From positions 186,001-250,000 of the forward strand of contig NZ_JAIMIB010000003.1 of the NCBI RefSeq assembly GCF_019966515.1: a stretch of 64,000 bases of DNA, in the 5' to 3' direction. The stretch is from Roseovarius aestuarii. Its GTDB lineage: Bacteria > Pseudomonadota > Alphaproteobacteria > Rhodobacterales > Rhodobacteraceae. A model generated the notes under the pieces. The model ran no database searches. It was not told the DNA's origin and saw nothing but the letters and a program-made list of their open reading frames with translations. Below are positions 7,892 to 15,835 of this stretch, one piece after another (within the stretch, counting starts at the first letter, position 1; every line of letters begins with the position of its first letter). The translations under genes were made by a program, and so were the position numbers.

Positions 7892-9069
7892 GCAACCTGC
7901 AGGAAGCCTCCGACCTGTCAAACAACGTCTCGATCAGTGCCCGCCGGTTCGAGGAATCGCCGTTTATCGCCCGCACCGACTGCCCGGAAATGATCCGCGG
8001 CGTCTATGCCGGGCGCTATTTCCCGATTTTCATCGGCGAGGATTACCTCGATAAATACTGGTGCCTTCGCCAGAAGGCGCTGATCTTCGACGTGCCGGAA
8101 AAGCCGGTCGAGATATCAGGCCCGGACGTGGTGCCGTTTCTTGAAAAGATCTTTGCCCGCAAGGTCGCCACCATGACGCAAGGCCGCGGCTATTACGCCA
8201 TCGCCTGCACGCCTCAGGGCGGGGTTTTCATGGATGGGGTGATGTTCCGGCTGGGCGAAAACCGGTTCTGGTACGTGCAGGCCGATGGCCCGTTCGAGAC
8301 CTGGCTTTTGGCCCATTCCGGCGGGTTTGACGTGACCATCTCGGACCCTGAAAGCCGCGTGTTGCAGATCCAGGGACCGGCCTCGATGGCGATCATGAAT
8401 GCGGCCTCGGGCGGGGCCATCGACGAGACGCTGAAATACTTCCGGTCGGGCTATTACGACCTCGGCGGGCAGCAACTTTATGTGTCGCGCACCGGATTTA
8501 CCAACGAGTTGGGATACGAGATTTACTGTGACGGGCCGAACACTGATCACTTAGCGCTCTGGGATCTTCTGATGGCCTGCGGCACACCGCATGGTATGGA
8601 GTTTTCCTCGACCCGGGCGCTGACCATCCGGCGGATCGAGGGCGGCATTTTGGGCAACCTGACGGACATGACGCCGGATATGACCCCGTTCGAGGCGGGC
8701 CTGGCGCCGTTCATCGACATGGGCAAGGGCGATTTCATTGGGCGTGAGGCACTGGTGGGCAAGGACACGCGATCTTGTCTGTTTGGCCTGACCTGCGAGA
8801 CCGAAACCCCGGCGGCGGGTAGCGATGTGATCGACGGCGATATGGTGGTGGGCCGGATCACGGCGGGCATTCCGTCGCCGACGCTGGGGCTGGGGGTGGG
8901 CTATGTCCACTTTCGATCCCCTGGTGACTGGGTGGGCCGAACATTGTCGATGCGGCTTCCGGACGGCACCGTGCACGCGGGCCAGATCGTCGAAGTGCCG
9001 TTCTTTGACCGCGAGAAGAACATCGTGCGCGGCGTGGATCGTACCATCCCCGAGCGTCCGGCGGTCTGA
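7888..9069 (+). CDS. GcvT/DmdA-family tetrahydrofolate-dependent methyltransferase (copy 1)
   Basis: A 393-residue protein of the aminomethyltransferase family. Visible features are the folate-binding fold segments (VEISGPDVVPFLEKIFARKV, then a GRGYYAIACTPQGGVFMDGVMFRL stretch), an IQGPASMAIM motif, an SRTGFTNELGYEIYC segment and a C-terminal beta domain. Family members include glycine cleavage T protein, sarcosine and dimethylglycine dehydrogenase C-termini, and the DMSP demethylase DmdA. Standing alone without other glycine-cleavage genes, it is more likely a demethylase that passes a methyl or one-carbon unit to tetrahydrofolate. It overlaps the molybdoenzyme stop (ATGA). Calling it dmdA would need phylogeny. 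Confidence 0.8.
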   Translation: MSNLQEASDLSNNVSISARRFEESPFIARTDCPEMIRGVYAGRYFPIFIGEDYLDKYWCLRQKALIFDVPEKPVEISGPDVVPFLEKIFARKVATMTQGRGYYAIACTPQGGVFMDGVMFRLGENRFWYVQADGPFETWLLAHSGGFDVTISDPESRVLQIQGPASMAIMNAASGGAIDETLKYFRSGYYDLGGQQLYVSRTGFTNELGYEIYCDGPNTDHLALWDLLMACGTPHGMEFSSTRALTIRRIEGGILGNLTDMTPDMTPFEAGLAPFIDMGKGDFIGREALVGKDTRSCLFGLTCETETPAAGSDVIDGDMVVGRITAGIPSPTLGLGVGYVHFRSPGDWVGRTLSMRLPDGTVHAGQIVEVPFFDREKNIVRGVDRTIPERPAV

Positions 9070-9080
9070 GAGGAACAGCC

Positions 9081-10265
9081 ATGCATACCAACACAGAAGC
9101 CGACCTTCTGGCGCCGCAAGACTGGATTTTCCCGGTGCCGATCGCCTATGGCCCGGGTCGTTTGTCCGAAATCGGCACGCGCTGCGCCGAGATGGGGCTG
9201 CGCAATCCGCTGATTGTGACCGATCATGGCAGCCGCGATCTGCCTTTTGTTGGCCGGTTGCAGGCATTTCTGACCGATGCCGGACTTCGGTCCGGCCTCT
9301 TCTGCGACATCTCTCCGAACCCGCGCGATGACGAGATCGGCGCCGGGCGGGATGCGTTTCGCGATGGCGGGCATGATGCGATCATTGCTATCGGCGGCGG
9401 CAGCGCGATGGATGGCGGCAAGGCCGTCTGCCTGACGGCGAATAACGAAGTCAGTATCCGGGATTTCGATTACCAGAAACCGGTTCCCACAATCGGCCCG
9501 GATCAGGCTTTTCCAACCCTGATCACCATACCCACCACCGCAGGCACCGGGGCTGAAACCGAAGCCACCGCCATGGTCACCGATGTGGAAGCGGGTATGA
9601 AGTTCTGTGCCGACCACCCCGATCTGCGGCCCGCGCTGGCGCTGCTTGATCCGGAACTGACCGTGGGCTTGCCCGCCAACCTGACCGCGTGGACCGGCGC
9701 CGATGCGATGACCCACGCGATCGAGGCCTACTGCGTGCCGGGGTTCAACCCGCTCTGCGATGGCATGGCGCTGGAGGGGCTTGCCCTGATCTCGCGCTGG
9801 CTGCCTGTCGTCATGCGGGAGCCGGAAAATGTCGCGGCGCGCGGCGGCATGCTGGTGGGGTCGTGCCTGGCTGGGGTCGCGTTTCTGCAGGGGCTGGGGC
9901 TGGTTCATGCGATCTCTCACATGGTGGGGGCTGAGTATAACACCCAGCACGGACTGACCAATGCGATCATCCTGCCTGTCGTGTTGCGCTACAACCTGCC
10001 GGGCATGGAAGACAAGGTGCCGCGGATGGCCGATGCAATGGGGCTTGGCGATGCCTCGGTCGAGGGCTTTATTGCCGAGATCGAACGGATACTTGATGAC
10101 ATCGGGATCCCGCATGCGCTGAACGAAATCGGCGTTCCCGCGGATTGTGCTGGACGTATTGCTGAAAAGGCGATGCTGGATAGTGCCGCGGGCACGAACC
10201 CCCGAACTGCCAGCCCTGAGGAGATGCGCACACTTGTAGAAACCGCCATCGCCAAAGCGCGCTAA
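9081..10265 (+). CDS. Iron-type (group III) alcohol dehydrogenase
   Basis: A 394-residue cytoplasmic oxidoreductase. Residues 105-115 give the NAD-binding GGGSAMDGGKA motif. Metal-ligand segments LTAWTGADAMTHAIEAYC and GLVHAISHMVGAEYNTQHG supply the aspartate and histidines of the iron site, so all key residues seem present. The ATG follows AGGAA by a normal spacing. Situated 11 bases after the GcvT/DmdA-like gene, it probably oxidises an alcohol or reduces an aldehyde arising in the same pathway. DddB of DMSP cleavage loci is another member of this fold, but no DddD-type gene is nearby. Confidence 0.85.
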   Translation: MHTNTEADLLAPQDWIFPVPIAYGPGRLSEIGTRCAEMGLRNPLIVTDHGSRDLPFVGRLQAFLTDAGLRSGLFCDISPNPRDDEIGAGRDAFRDGGHDAIIAIGGGSAMDGGKAVCLTANNEVSIRDFDYQKPVPTIGPDQAFPTLITIPTTAGTGAETEATAMVTDVEAGMKFCADHPDLRPALALLDPELTVGLPANLTAWTGADAMTHAIEAYCVPGFNPLCDGMALEGLALISRWLPVVMREPENVAARGGMLVGSCLAGVAFLQGLGLVHAISHMVGAEYNTQHGLTNAIILPVVLRYNLPGMEDKVPRMADAMGLGDASVEGFIAEIERILDDIGIPHALNEIGVPADCAGRIAEKAMLDSAAGTNPRTASPEEMRTLVETAIAKAR

Positions 10266-10284
10266 CCTGATTGGAAGAGAGCTA

Positions 10285-11142
10285 ATGACCCCCCGCACCC
10301 CTCGCCCCCGGCGCAGTTTCATCTTCACACCGGGATTGCGGCCTGAGATGTTTCCCAAGGCGCTGGCCAGTGGTGCGGATATCGTCTGCGTCGAGTTGGA
10401 GGACGGGATTGCGCCGAAGGACAAGGCGGAGGCCCGGCAAAAGGCTCTGGCGCTGTTTGCAGAGCCACAAGCAGATGATGGGGTGGAGCGGATCGTGCGG
10501 ATCAATTCGATGCGTGAGCGGTTCGGGATCGAGGATGTGAATGCGGTGCTTGCCACCGATACGCCGCCGCCGGCGCTGATGATGCCGAAAGTGCGCACAC
10601 CGGATGAGGTGGTGATGCTGGATCAGCTTCTGAGCGAGGCCGGGCATGCCACGCGCCTGCATGTAATCATTGAGACAAACGAGGGGCTGGAGGCGGCCTT
10701 CGAGATTGCTAGGTGTTCTGACCGGATCGACGCGATGTTTTTTGGTGGCGTGGACATGGCAGCGGAACTGCGGTGCCAGAACACGTTCGAGTCCATGATA
10801 TATGCGCGGTCCCGCGTTGTTCATGCCTCGGCGGCGGCGGGCCTCGACGTGATCGATGTGCCGTTCCTCGACCTCGACGATCCTGAAGGCATGCGCATCG
10901 AGGCGGAAAAGGTGCGTGATCTGGGTTTTGCCGGCAAGGGCTCGGTCCATCCGAAACAGATCGCGGCGCTGAACGAAGTGTTCACACCCTCGGATACCCA
11001 GATCGCTCGTGCCCGCCGGATCATTGCCGAATTCGAAGCCGCCGATACCGGCCTTGTGGTGATCGATGGCAAGCTGATCGAAAAACCCGTCCTGCGCGAT
11101 ATGTACCGTATCGTTGCGATTGCCGACAGGATGGCAAGCTAA
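10285..11142 (+). CDS. CitE/HpcH-family lyase (malyl-CoA or citryl-CoA lyase-like)
   Basis: A 285-residue TIM-barrel protein of the CitE-like branch of the HpcH/HpaI family. It shows RSFIFTPGLRPEMFPKA at the start, the metal-binding VELEDGI motif near residue 39, an arginine-containing VRINS segment and the late GKGSVHPKQIAALNEVF motif typical of CitE-like enzymes. These cleave or form carbon-carbon bonds next to a thioester, or hydrolyse malyl-CoA. It ends the proX operon and its stop overlaps the convergent iclR stop by 4 bases. Actual substrate unknown. Confidence 0.8.
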   Translation: MTPRTPRPRRSFIFTPGLRPEMFPKALASGADIVCVELEDGIAPKDKAEARQKALALFAEPQADDGVERIVRINSMRERFGIEDVNAVLATDTPPPALMMPKVRTPDEVVMLDQLLSEAGHATRLHVIIETNEGLEAAFEIARCSDRIDAMFFGGVDMAAELRCQNTFESMIYARSRVVHASAAAGLDVIDVPFLDLDDPEGMRIEAEKVRDLGFAGKGSVHPKQIAALNEVFTPSDTQIARARRIIAEFEAADTGLVVIDGKLIEKPVLRDMYRIVAIADRMAS

Positions 11143-11897
11143 CCGGCCTGCGCGGCCCCATGTATCTGCAACGCCAGCGCCACTTTTGCGGCCAGAGCAC
11201 ACAGGTCTTTGCCAATCTCGGCGCGCCGTTTGTCGGTGAAACGCCGCACCGGACCGGTGGCGCCGATGCTGAACGTCGCGCCGATATTGCCAATCCGGAT
11301 TGGCGCGGCCACCGAGGAAACACCCAGTTCGATCTCTTCTACGCATTCGGCAAAACCGGCCTGCCGAATGGCCGCGAATTCGGCTCGCAGGATCTCGGGG
11401 TCTTGTTTGGTATTGGGCGTGTAGCTGCGCATCGGCCCGGCAAGGATTTCCTCGCGAAAGCCGTCTTCAGTGAAGGCGGCGATTACTTTGGAGCAAGAAC
11501 AGGCATGCATTGGGCGATAGCCCAGACCGGGGTGAACGAAGGATCGCTTGGCATCACCAGGGACTTCGACATGGATAATTTCGACCCCCTTGTTACGGTA
11601 GCGTGACAGGAACATTGCCTCGCCATAGTGATCCGCCGCGTCACGCAGTGATGGCGCGGCGGCCTGGCAGACATCGACATCCGGCGTCCCCAGAAGCGCC
11701 AGCCGCATCATACGTTCACCCACCAGATACCGACCCGGTTCTGGCTCATCCAGCAGCCGGTTCTCTGCCATGCTTTGCAGCAGCCGATAACAGGTGGGGC
11801 GCGGAAGGCCGGTCGCAAGCTGCACTTCCGGCGCGGCGACCGCGCGTCCGGAAATAGCGACGGCTTCCAAAACTGTCATCAGGCGGTCAAGATGCAT
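11139..11897 (-). CDS. IclR-family transcriptional regulator
   Basis: A 252-residue protein with an N-terminal winged helix-turn-helix (AAPEVQLATGLPRPTCYRLLQSMAENRLL, residues 18-50) and a C-terminal IclR effector domain (HPGLGYRPMHACSCSKVIAAF, then a GVSSVAAPIRIG motif and an RRAEIGKDLCALA end). Divergent from the methanethiol oxidase gene and convergent on the citE-like gene, it likely controls one or both transcription units in response to a pathway intermediate. Confidence 0.88.
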   Translation of the reverse strand: MHLDRLMTVLEAVAISGRAVAAPEVQLATGLPRPTCYRLLQSMAENRLLDEPEPGRYLVGERMMRLALLGTPDVDVCQAAAPSLRDAADHYGEAMFLSRYRNKGVEIIHVEVPGDAKRSFVHPGLGYRPMHACSCSKVIAAFTEDGFREEILAGPMRSYTPNTKQDPEILRAEFAAIRQAGFAECVEEIELGVSSVAAPIRIGNIGATFSIGATGPVRRFTDKRRAEIGKDLCALAAKVALALQIHGAAQAG

Positions 11898-11915
11898 TTT
11901 GCAATCTCACTTTAC

Positions 11916-11927
11916 AGACATTTGTCT
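11916..11927. promoter_or_regulatory. Candidate operator between iclR and mtoX
   Basis: A 12-base dyad, AGACA-TT-TGTCT, lies in the 89-base divergent intergenic region, 19 bases upstream of the iclR start. IclR regulators bind short dyads of this size, but the sequence has not been matched to a known consensus, so the assignment is positional. Confidence 0.3.
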
Positions 11928-11986
11928 CATGTAATAAAACTCATAGAGGGAAGTCAATAACAGCGAATCATGCGAGGGGAGCAGGG

Positions 11987-13336
11987 ATGGAATGTTGTGG
12001 ACCGGGTTATGCGTCTCCGGCGGCGGCGATTGAGGCGCCTCGTGAGAAGCTGCTCTATACGATTGCGATCTACACCGGGACGGGCATTCAGAAGCCGGAT
12101 TACCTGGCGACGGTGGATGTGGACCCCGACAGCCCGACATACAGCCAGGTCATTCACCGGCTGGAAATGCCGGGGATCGGTGACGAGCTGCACCATATGG
12201 GCTGGAACGCCTGTTCGTCCTGCCATGATGACGGATCGATGTCCCGCAAATACCTGATCCTGCCGGGGGTGCGGTCGAACAACCTGCATATTGTCGACAC
12301 CGCCACTGATCCGCACGCACCACGGCTGCACAAGGTGATCGACGGGGCCGAGATCAAGGCCAAGGCCGACCTCAGTGGTCCCCACACCGTGCATTGTCTG
12401 GGGTCAGAGATCATCATCTCTTTCCTGGGGGACGCCAAAGGCGAGGCACCGGGGGGCTATCTACATCTCAACAAAGAGTTCGAGATCGTCGGCCGCTGGG
12501 AGAACTCAATGGGCGATATCAAGTTCGGCTACGATTTCTGGTATCAGCCGCGCCACAACGTGATGGTCAGCAGCGAATGGGCTGCGCCCAACACCTTCAT
12601 GCCCGGGTTCGATCTGGAGGAGGTCGGCCACCTGAAATACGGTCGCGAGCTGCATTTCTGGGATTTCGAGAAGCGCGAACCGATTGAAAGCATGTATCTG
12701 GGCGAGGATGGGCTGATCCCGCTGGAGGTGAAGTTCCACCATGATCCCGACAGCACGCATGGGTTCTGCGGCGCGGCACTGAGTTCGAACGTCATCCACT
12801 GGTGGAAGGATGATGCGGGCAAGTGGCAATGGGAAAAGATCATCGACGTCGAGAACGAGCCGCACCCCGATTGGCCGATCCCGGTGCCGGGGGTGATGTC
12901 GGCCATTCTGGTGTCGATGGATGACAAATACCTCTACCTCAATAACTGGCTGCATGGTGACATGCGGCAATACGATATCAGCGATCCGCATAACCCGGTG
13001 CTGACCGGTCAGGTCTGGATGGGCGGGCTTCTGGGTAAGGCGCCGGTGGTCAACGGCGTGACGATGGCCGGAGGGCCGCAGATGTTCCAGCTCAGCCTTG
13101 ATGGGCACAGGCTCTATGTCACCACCAGCCTGTTCAGCACCTGGGACAACCAGTTCTACCCGGAAATCCGCCAGCGCGGCGGCGTCATGGTGATGATCGA
13201 CTGCGATCCGGAAAACGGCGGCATGGCCCTCAATCCGGACTTCATTGTCGACTTCGGCAAGGAACCAAACGGCCCCTCCCGCTGTCACGAGGCCCGCTAC
13301 CCGGGTGGCGACTGCACAAGCGATATCTGGTTATGA
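11987..13336 (+). CDS. mtoX: Selenium-binding-protein-family methanethiol oxidase
   Basis: A 449-residue protein of the SBP56/SELENBP1 family, the family of bacterial methanethiol oxidase MtoX and human SELENBP1. A CSSC motif with flanking histidines (HHMGWNACSSCH, residues 69-80) marks the proposed copper site, followed by beta-propeller-like segments and the HFWDFEKREP and LYLNNWLHGDMRQYDI motifs that are conserved in the family. The reaction is oxidation of methanethiol to formaldehyde, hydrogen sulfide and hydrogen peroxide. No signal peptide is evident. The stop overlaps the ferredoxin start (ATGA). Its presence is the best evidence that the island handles methylated sulfur compounds. 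Confidence 0.85.
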   Translation: MECCGPGYASPAAAIEAPREKLLYTIAIYTGTGIQKPDYLATVDVDPDSPTYSQVIHRLEMPGIGDELHHMGWNACSSCHDDGSMSRKYLILPGVRSNNLHIVDTATDPHAPRLHKVIDGAEIKAKADLSGPHTVHCLGSEIIISFLGDAKGEAPGGYLHLNKEFEIVGRWENSMGDIKFGYDFWYQPRHNVMVSSEWAAPNTFMPGFDLEEVGHLKYGRELHFWDFEKREPIESMYLGEDGLIPLEVKFHHDPDSTHGFCGAALSSNVIHWWKDDAGKWQWEKIIDVENEPHPDWPIPVPGVMSAILVSMDDKYLYLNNWLHGDMRQYDISDPHNPVLTGQVWMGGLLGKAPVVNGVTMAGGPQMFQLSLDGHRLYVTTSLFSTWDNQFYPEIRQRGGVMVMIDCDPENGGMALNPDFIVDFGKEPNGPSRCHEARYPGGDCTSDIWL

Positions 13337-13698
13337 GCACCCACACAGTTACAATCGCCAACCGGGACGATGCTGTCTACGAGGTTAGTACCCGGCGGCC
13401 ACTGTTGGATAGTCTGCGAGAACAGGGTGTCGATCTGCCCTATGGCTGCAAATACGGCGGCTGCATCACCTGCGCGGCGAAGCTGATCGCGGGCGAGGTG
13501 GATCAGCGCCGCCAGGTGGCGCTCAACAACCGGCAGATCAATGACGGGTATGTGATCCTCTGCGTCGCCCGGCCCATCTCGGATATCACGCTGGAAATCG
13601 GGGTGGAAAGCCACGGGGCGCTCTACCGCAACCCTTTCCTCGACCCTTTGAAGCCCCACGAGCTCAAAGCCGATATAGCCACACCAAAGGATGTCTGA
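13333..13698 (+). CDS. [2Fe-2S] ferredoxin, plant/YfaE type
   Basis: A 121-residue ferredoxin. Cysteines at 39, 44, 47 and 77 give the plant-type C-x4-C-x2-C-x29-C cluster motif within PYGCKYGGCITC and ILCVARP. The C-terminal 25 residues extend beyond the core fold. It is translationally coupled to methanethiol oxidase and lies 2.1 kb before a Rieske oxygenase that has no reductase gene next to it. It could serve as electron carrier to that oxygenase or accept electrons in methanethiol metabolism. No FAD/NAD reductase domain is fused to it. Confidence 0.88.
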   Translation: MSTHTVTIANRDDAVYEVSTRRPLLDSLREQGVDLPYGCKYGGCITCAAKLIAGEVDQRRQVALNNRQINDGYVILCVARPISDITLEIGVESHGALYRNPFLDPLKPHELKADIATPKDV

Positions 13699-13701
13699 TC
13701 C

Positions 13702-14166
13702 ATGCCCGCCACCGCTCTTGACGATCTTTATGACTACGACCCGGCTTATCTGGCCGAGATCCTGAAATCGGCCAAAACCATCGCTATGGTCGGCGCCAGC
13801 GCCGACAAGACCAAGTTCAGCTATGGTGTGCTCCGGGTCCTGCATGAGACCGGCTATGACATGATCCCCGTCAACCCCAATCCCAAGGTCACCGAGATCC
13901 GCGGCATCAAGGTCTATCATTCCCTGGCCGAGATCGACCGCCCTGTCGACATGGTCGAGGTCTTCCGCCCCAAGGAGGAACTCTACGGCTTTGCCGAACA
14001 GGCCATCGACATCGGCGCCAAGGTGCTCTGGGGTCAGATCGGCGTCTATGACAACAAGGCCGCCCGCCTCGCCGAAGAGGCCGGGCTGAAAGTCGTCATG
14101 AACCGCTGCCCCAAGATCGAACTTTTCCGCCCCTTCTGGAAACCAAGACTGGATCTGCAGATCTAG
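13702..14166 (+). CDS. CoA-binding (YccU-type) Rossmann protein
   Basis: A 154-residue protein consisting of a single CoA-binding domain (CoA_binding_2). It has KTIAMVGASADKTKFSYGV at about residues 29-47, a NPNPKVTEIRGIKVYHSLAEI segment, VDMVEVFRP and a late MNRCPKIE motif. Family members bind CoA and resemble the N-terminal domain of succinyl-CoA ligase alpha chains; none has a settled function. It starts three bases after the ferredoxin stop and must be co-transcribed with it. Confidence 0.85.
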   Translation: MPATALDDLYDYDPAYLAEILKSAKTIAMVGASADKTKFSYGVLRVLHETGYDMIPVNPNPKVTEIRGIKVYHSLAEIDRPVDMVEVFRPKEELYGFAEQAIDIGAKVLWGQIGVYDNKAARLAEEAGLKVVMNRCPKIELFRPFWKPRLDLQI

Positions 14167-14201
14167 GGGCGCGGGCAACAACACCCCGGAGGGTAAGCAG
14201 C

Positions 14202-14840
14202 ATGTACAAACTGTTTTACGCACTCAAGAGCGCATCCATGGGCATGCGGGTTCTGCTGGAAGAGATCGGCGCGCCCTATGAACTGCTCGAAACCTCGGTC
14301 GAGAGCGGCAAGCCGCGTCCGCTGGAACAGCTTGCGATCAACCCCAATGGTTGGGTGCCGGTGCTGACATGGGATGGCGGCGCGATGTATGAGGCTGCCG
14401 CGATCACGATATTTCTCTGTGACCGCCACCCCGAGGCGCAGCTTGCGCCTGCAGTGGATGATCCGGCCCGCGCGCTTTATCTGCAGACGCTTGTGTACTT
14501 CTCCAACTCCATCCAGAACGCCTATCAACTCACCTACTACCCGGACCGGTTTGCCGACTCCCCGGCGGAGGAATCAAGCGCGGTGCGGCGGGGCGCTCGG
14601 CGTCTCAGGGAGACCTGGACCATCATCGACGATCAGATTGGCGACAATGAATGGGTGCTGGGGCAAAGCTTCAGCGCGGCTGACATCTATCTTTTCATGC
14701 TGACGACGTGGCTGCGACAGGCAAAGGGACATCCGGCGATTGACGAATTTCCCAACGTCAGGCGCATTGCCGATCTGGTGGTGCAGCGGCCAAGTGTTCA
14801 ACGGGTCTATCAGCCGTGGATCGAAAACCCTGAATACTGA
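14202..14840 (+). CDS. Glutathione S-transferase family protein
   Basis: A 212-residue cytoplasmic protein. The N-terminal thioredoxin-like domain has the NPNGWVPVL cis-proline loop (residues 46-54) and a YEAAAI glutathione-contact stretch. The helical C-terminal domain carries a GQSFSAADIYLFML motif, the N-capping box of GSTs. It ends the mtoX-ferredoxin-CoA-binding operon. A role in conjugating or deconjugating a reactive aldehyde or thiol made by the upstream enzymes is plausible but unproven. Confidence 0.85.
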   Translation: MYKLFYALKSASMGMRVLLEEIGAPYELLETSVESGKPRPLEQLAINPNGWVPVLTWDGGAMYEAAAITIFLCDRHPEAQLAPAVDDPARALYLQTLVYFSNSIQNAYQLTYYPDRFADSPAEESSAVRRGARRLRETWTIIDDQIGDNEWVLGQSFSAADIYLFMLTTWLRQAKGHPAIDEFPNVRRIADLVVQRPSVQRVYQPWIENPEY

Positions 14841-14862
14841 AATCATGTGCCCGCAGCCTTGT

Positions 14863-15741
14863 TCAAGCCGATCGCAGCAAATGTTGCGAAATGTCTCGGG
14901 CGATGCTGTCCGCTCCGTCGCGGCACAAGACGTAATATCCGAATTTTGTGCCGACGCTGTCGGGAATGGGCCGGATCAGCGCACCATTTTGCAAATCCTC
15001 TTCCAGTAGATGACTCCAACCGAGAGCGACACCCAGACCTGCACGGGCCGCATCAAGCTGCGCGGAATAGGAATTTGTGCGGAGCAGGATGCGGGCGTGT
15101 GGCGACGCCAACCGAGCTTCGGCGAACCAGATGCTCCAGTTGATCCAGTTCCAGTGAATATAGTCGAGGTCGATCAGATCGGCGGTCAGCAGGTCCTGCG
15201 CGCAGGTGATCGGGTGCCGGTTCAGATAATCAGGCGCACAGACGGGGAATATTTCATCCGCGAACAAGAGCTTTGCCGTGTAGCCGGGCCAGTTTCCGTC
15301 GCCATGCAGGATGGCCACATCGGTGTTTAGGGCGTCGTTTTCGATGTCGCTGACGGTCAGGTCCACATCAAACGACGGCTCTTGCGACAGAATGCGTTTC
15401 AATCGCGGTAGCAACCACAACTGTGCGATGGAGGTATCGACGCCAAGCTTGATCCGTGGCCGCCCCCCTTGCTGGCGCAAGCCCTGCGTAGCCGATGTCA
15501 GGTGCCTGAGCGCAACGGTGACGCCGTTCAGCAGTTCGCGTCCTTCCGGGGTCAGTTCAATCGCGCGGTGATGCCGCTCGAACAGCTTGAGACCAATCAG
15601 GTCTTCAAGCTTGCGTACCCGCTGGCTGATTGCCGACTGGGTCACCGCAAGCTCATCGGCGGCGCGGGTAAAGCTGCCGTGGCGGGCCGCGGCCTCGAAG
15701 GGTTCTAGCAGGTCAAGCGGGGGTAGATTGTGTAGTGACAT
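14863..15741 (-). CDS. GcvA-like LysR-family transcriptional regulator
   Basis: A 292-residue regulator. The N-terminal winged HTH (SFTRAADELAVTQSAISQRVRKLEDLIGLKLFER pattern, residues 24-57) and the opening DLLEPFEAAARHGSF are typical of the GcvA branch, followed by a periplasmic-binding-like effector domain. It is divergent from the Rieske oxygenase and second GcvT/DmdA-family gene, so it is probably their activator or repressor. GcvA controls glycine cleavage in E. coli; here the neighbours are also one-carbon enzymes. Confidence 0.88.
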   Translation of the reverse strand: MSLHNLPPLDLLEPFEAAARHGSFTRAADELAVTQSAISQRVRKLEDLIGLKLFERHHRAIELTPEGRELLNGVTVALRHLTSATQGLRQQGGRPRIKLGVDTSIAQLWLLPRLKRILSQEPSFDVDLTVSDIENDALNTDVAILHGDGNWPGYTAKLLFADEIFPVCAPDYLNRHPITCAQDLLTADLIDLDYIHWNWINWSIWFAEARLASPHARILLRTNSYSAQLDAARAGLGVALGWSHLLEEDLQNGALIRPIPDSVGTKFGYYVLCRDGADSIARDISQHLLRSA

Positions 15742-15753
15742 TAGCTAAGCTAA
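15741..15753. promoter_or_regulatory. Candidate LysR binding dyad
   Basis: A 13-base perfect dyad, TTAGCT-A-AGCTAA, begins at the lysR start codon, and a CTAAT pentamer occurs again near 15802. CTAAT-like sequences are the core of GcvA sites in E. coli. The position between the divergent lysR and Rieske genes fits autoregulation plus control of the operon. Confidence 0.35.
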
Positions 15754-15835
15754 ATCAAAATCCATAGAATTGCGCGTTTGAAAGCTTGGTGATCAATCTG
15801 ATCTAATGTCAATAACGAATCCAAAGGAGGCATTG

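Noticed and set aside
5426..7921. 831-codon open frame on the minus strand
   Set aside because: It is the exact antisense of the molybdoenzyme gene in GC-rich DNA. Its product is arginine-, histidine- and glutamine-rich with no recognisable domain, and the plus-strand gene is certain.
7888..9069. Naming the GcvT-family protein dmdA
   Set aside because: DmdA cannot be separated from other GcvT-family demethylases by eye, and dmdBCD are absent, so the gene was left unnamed.
8901..10598. 565-codon open frame on the minus strand
   Set aside because: Lies antisense to the iron alcohol dehydrogenase and parts of its neighbours; no domain, shadow of codon bias.
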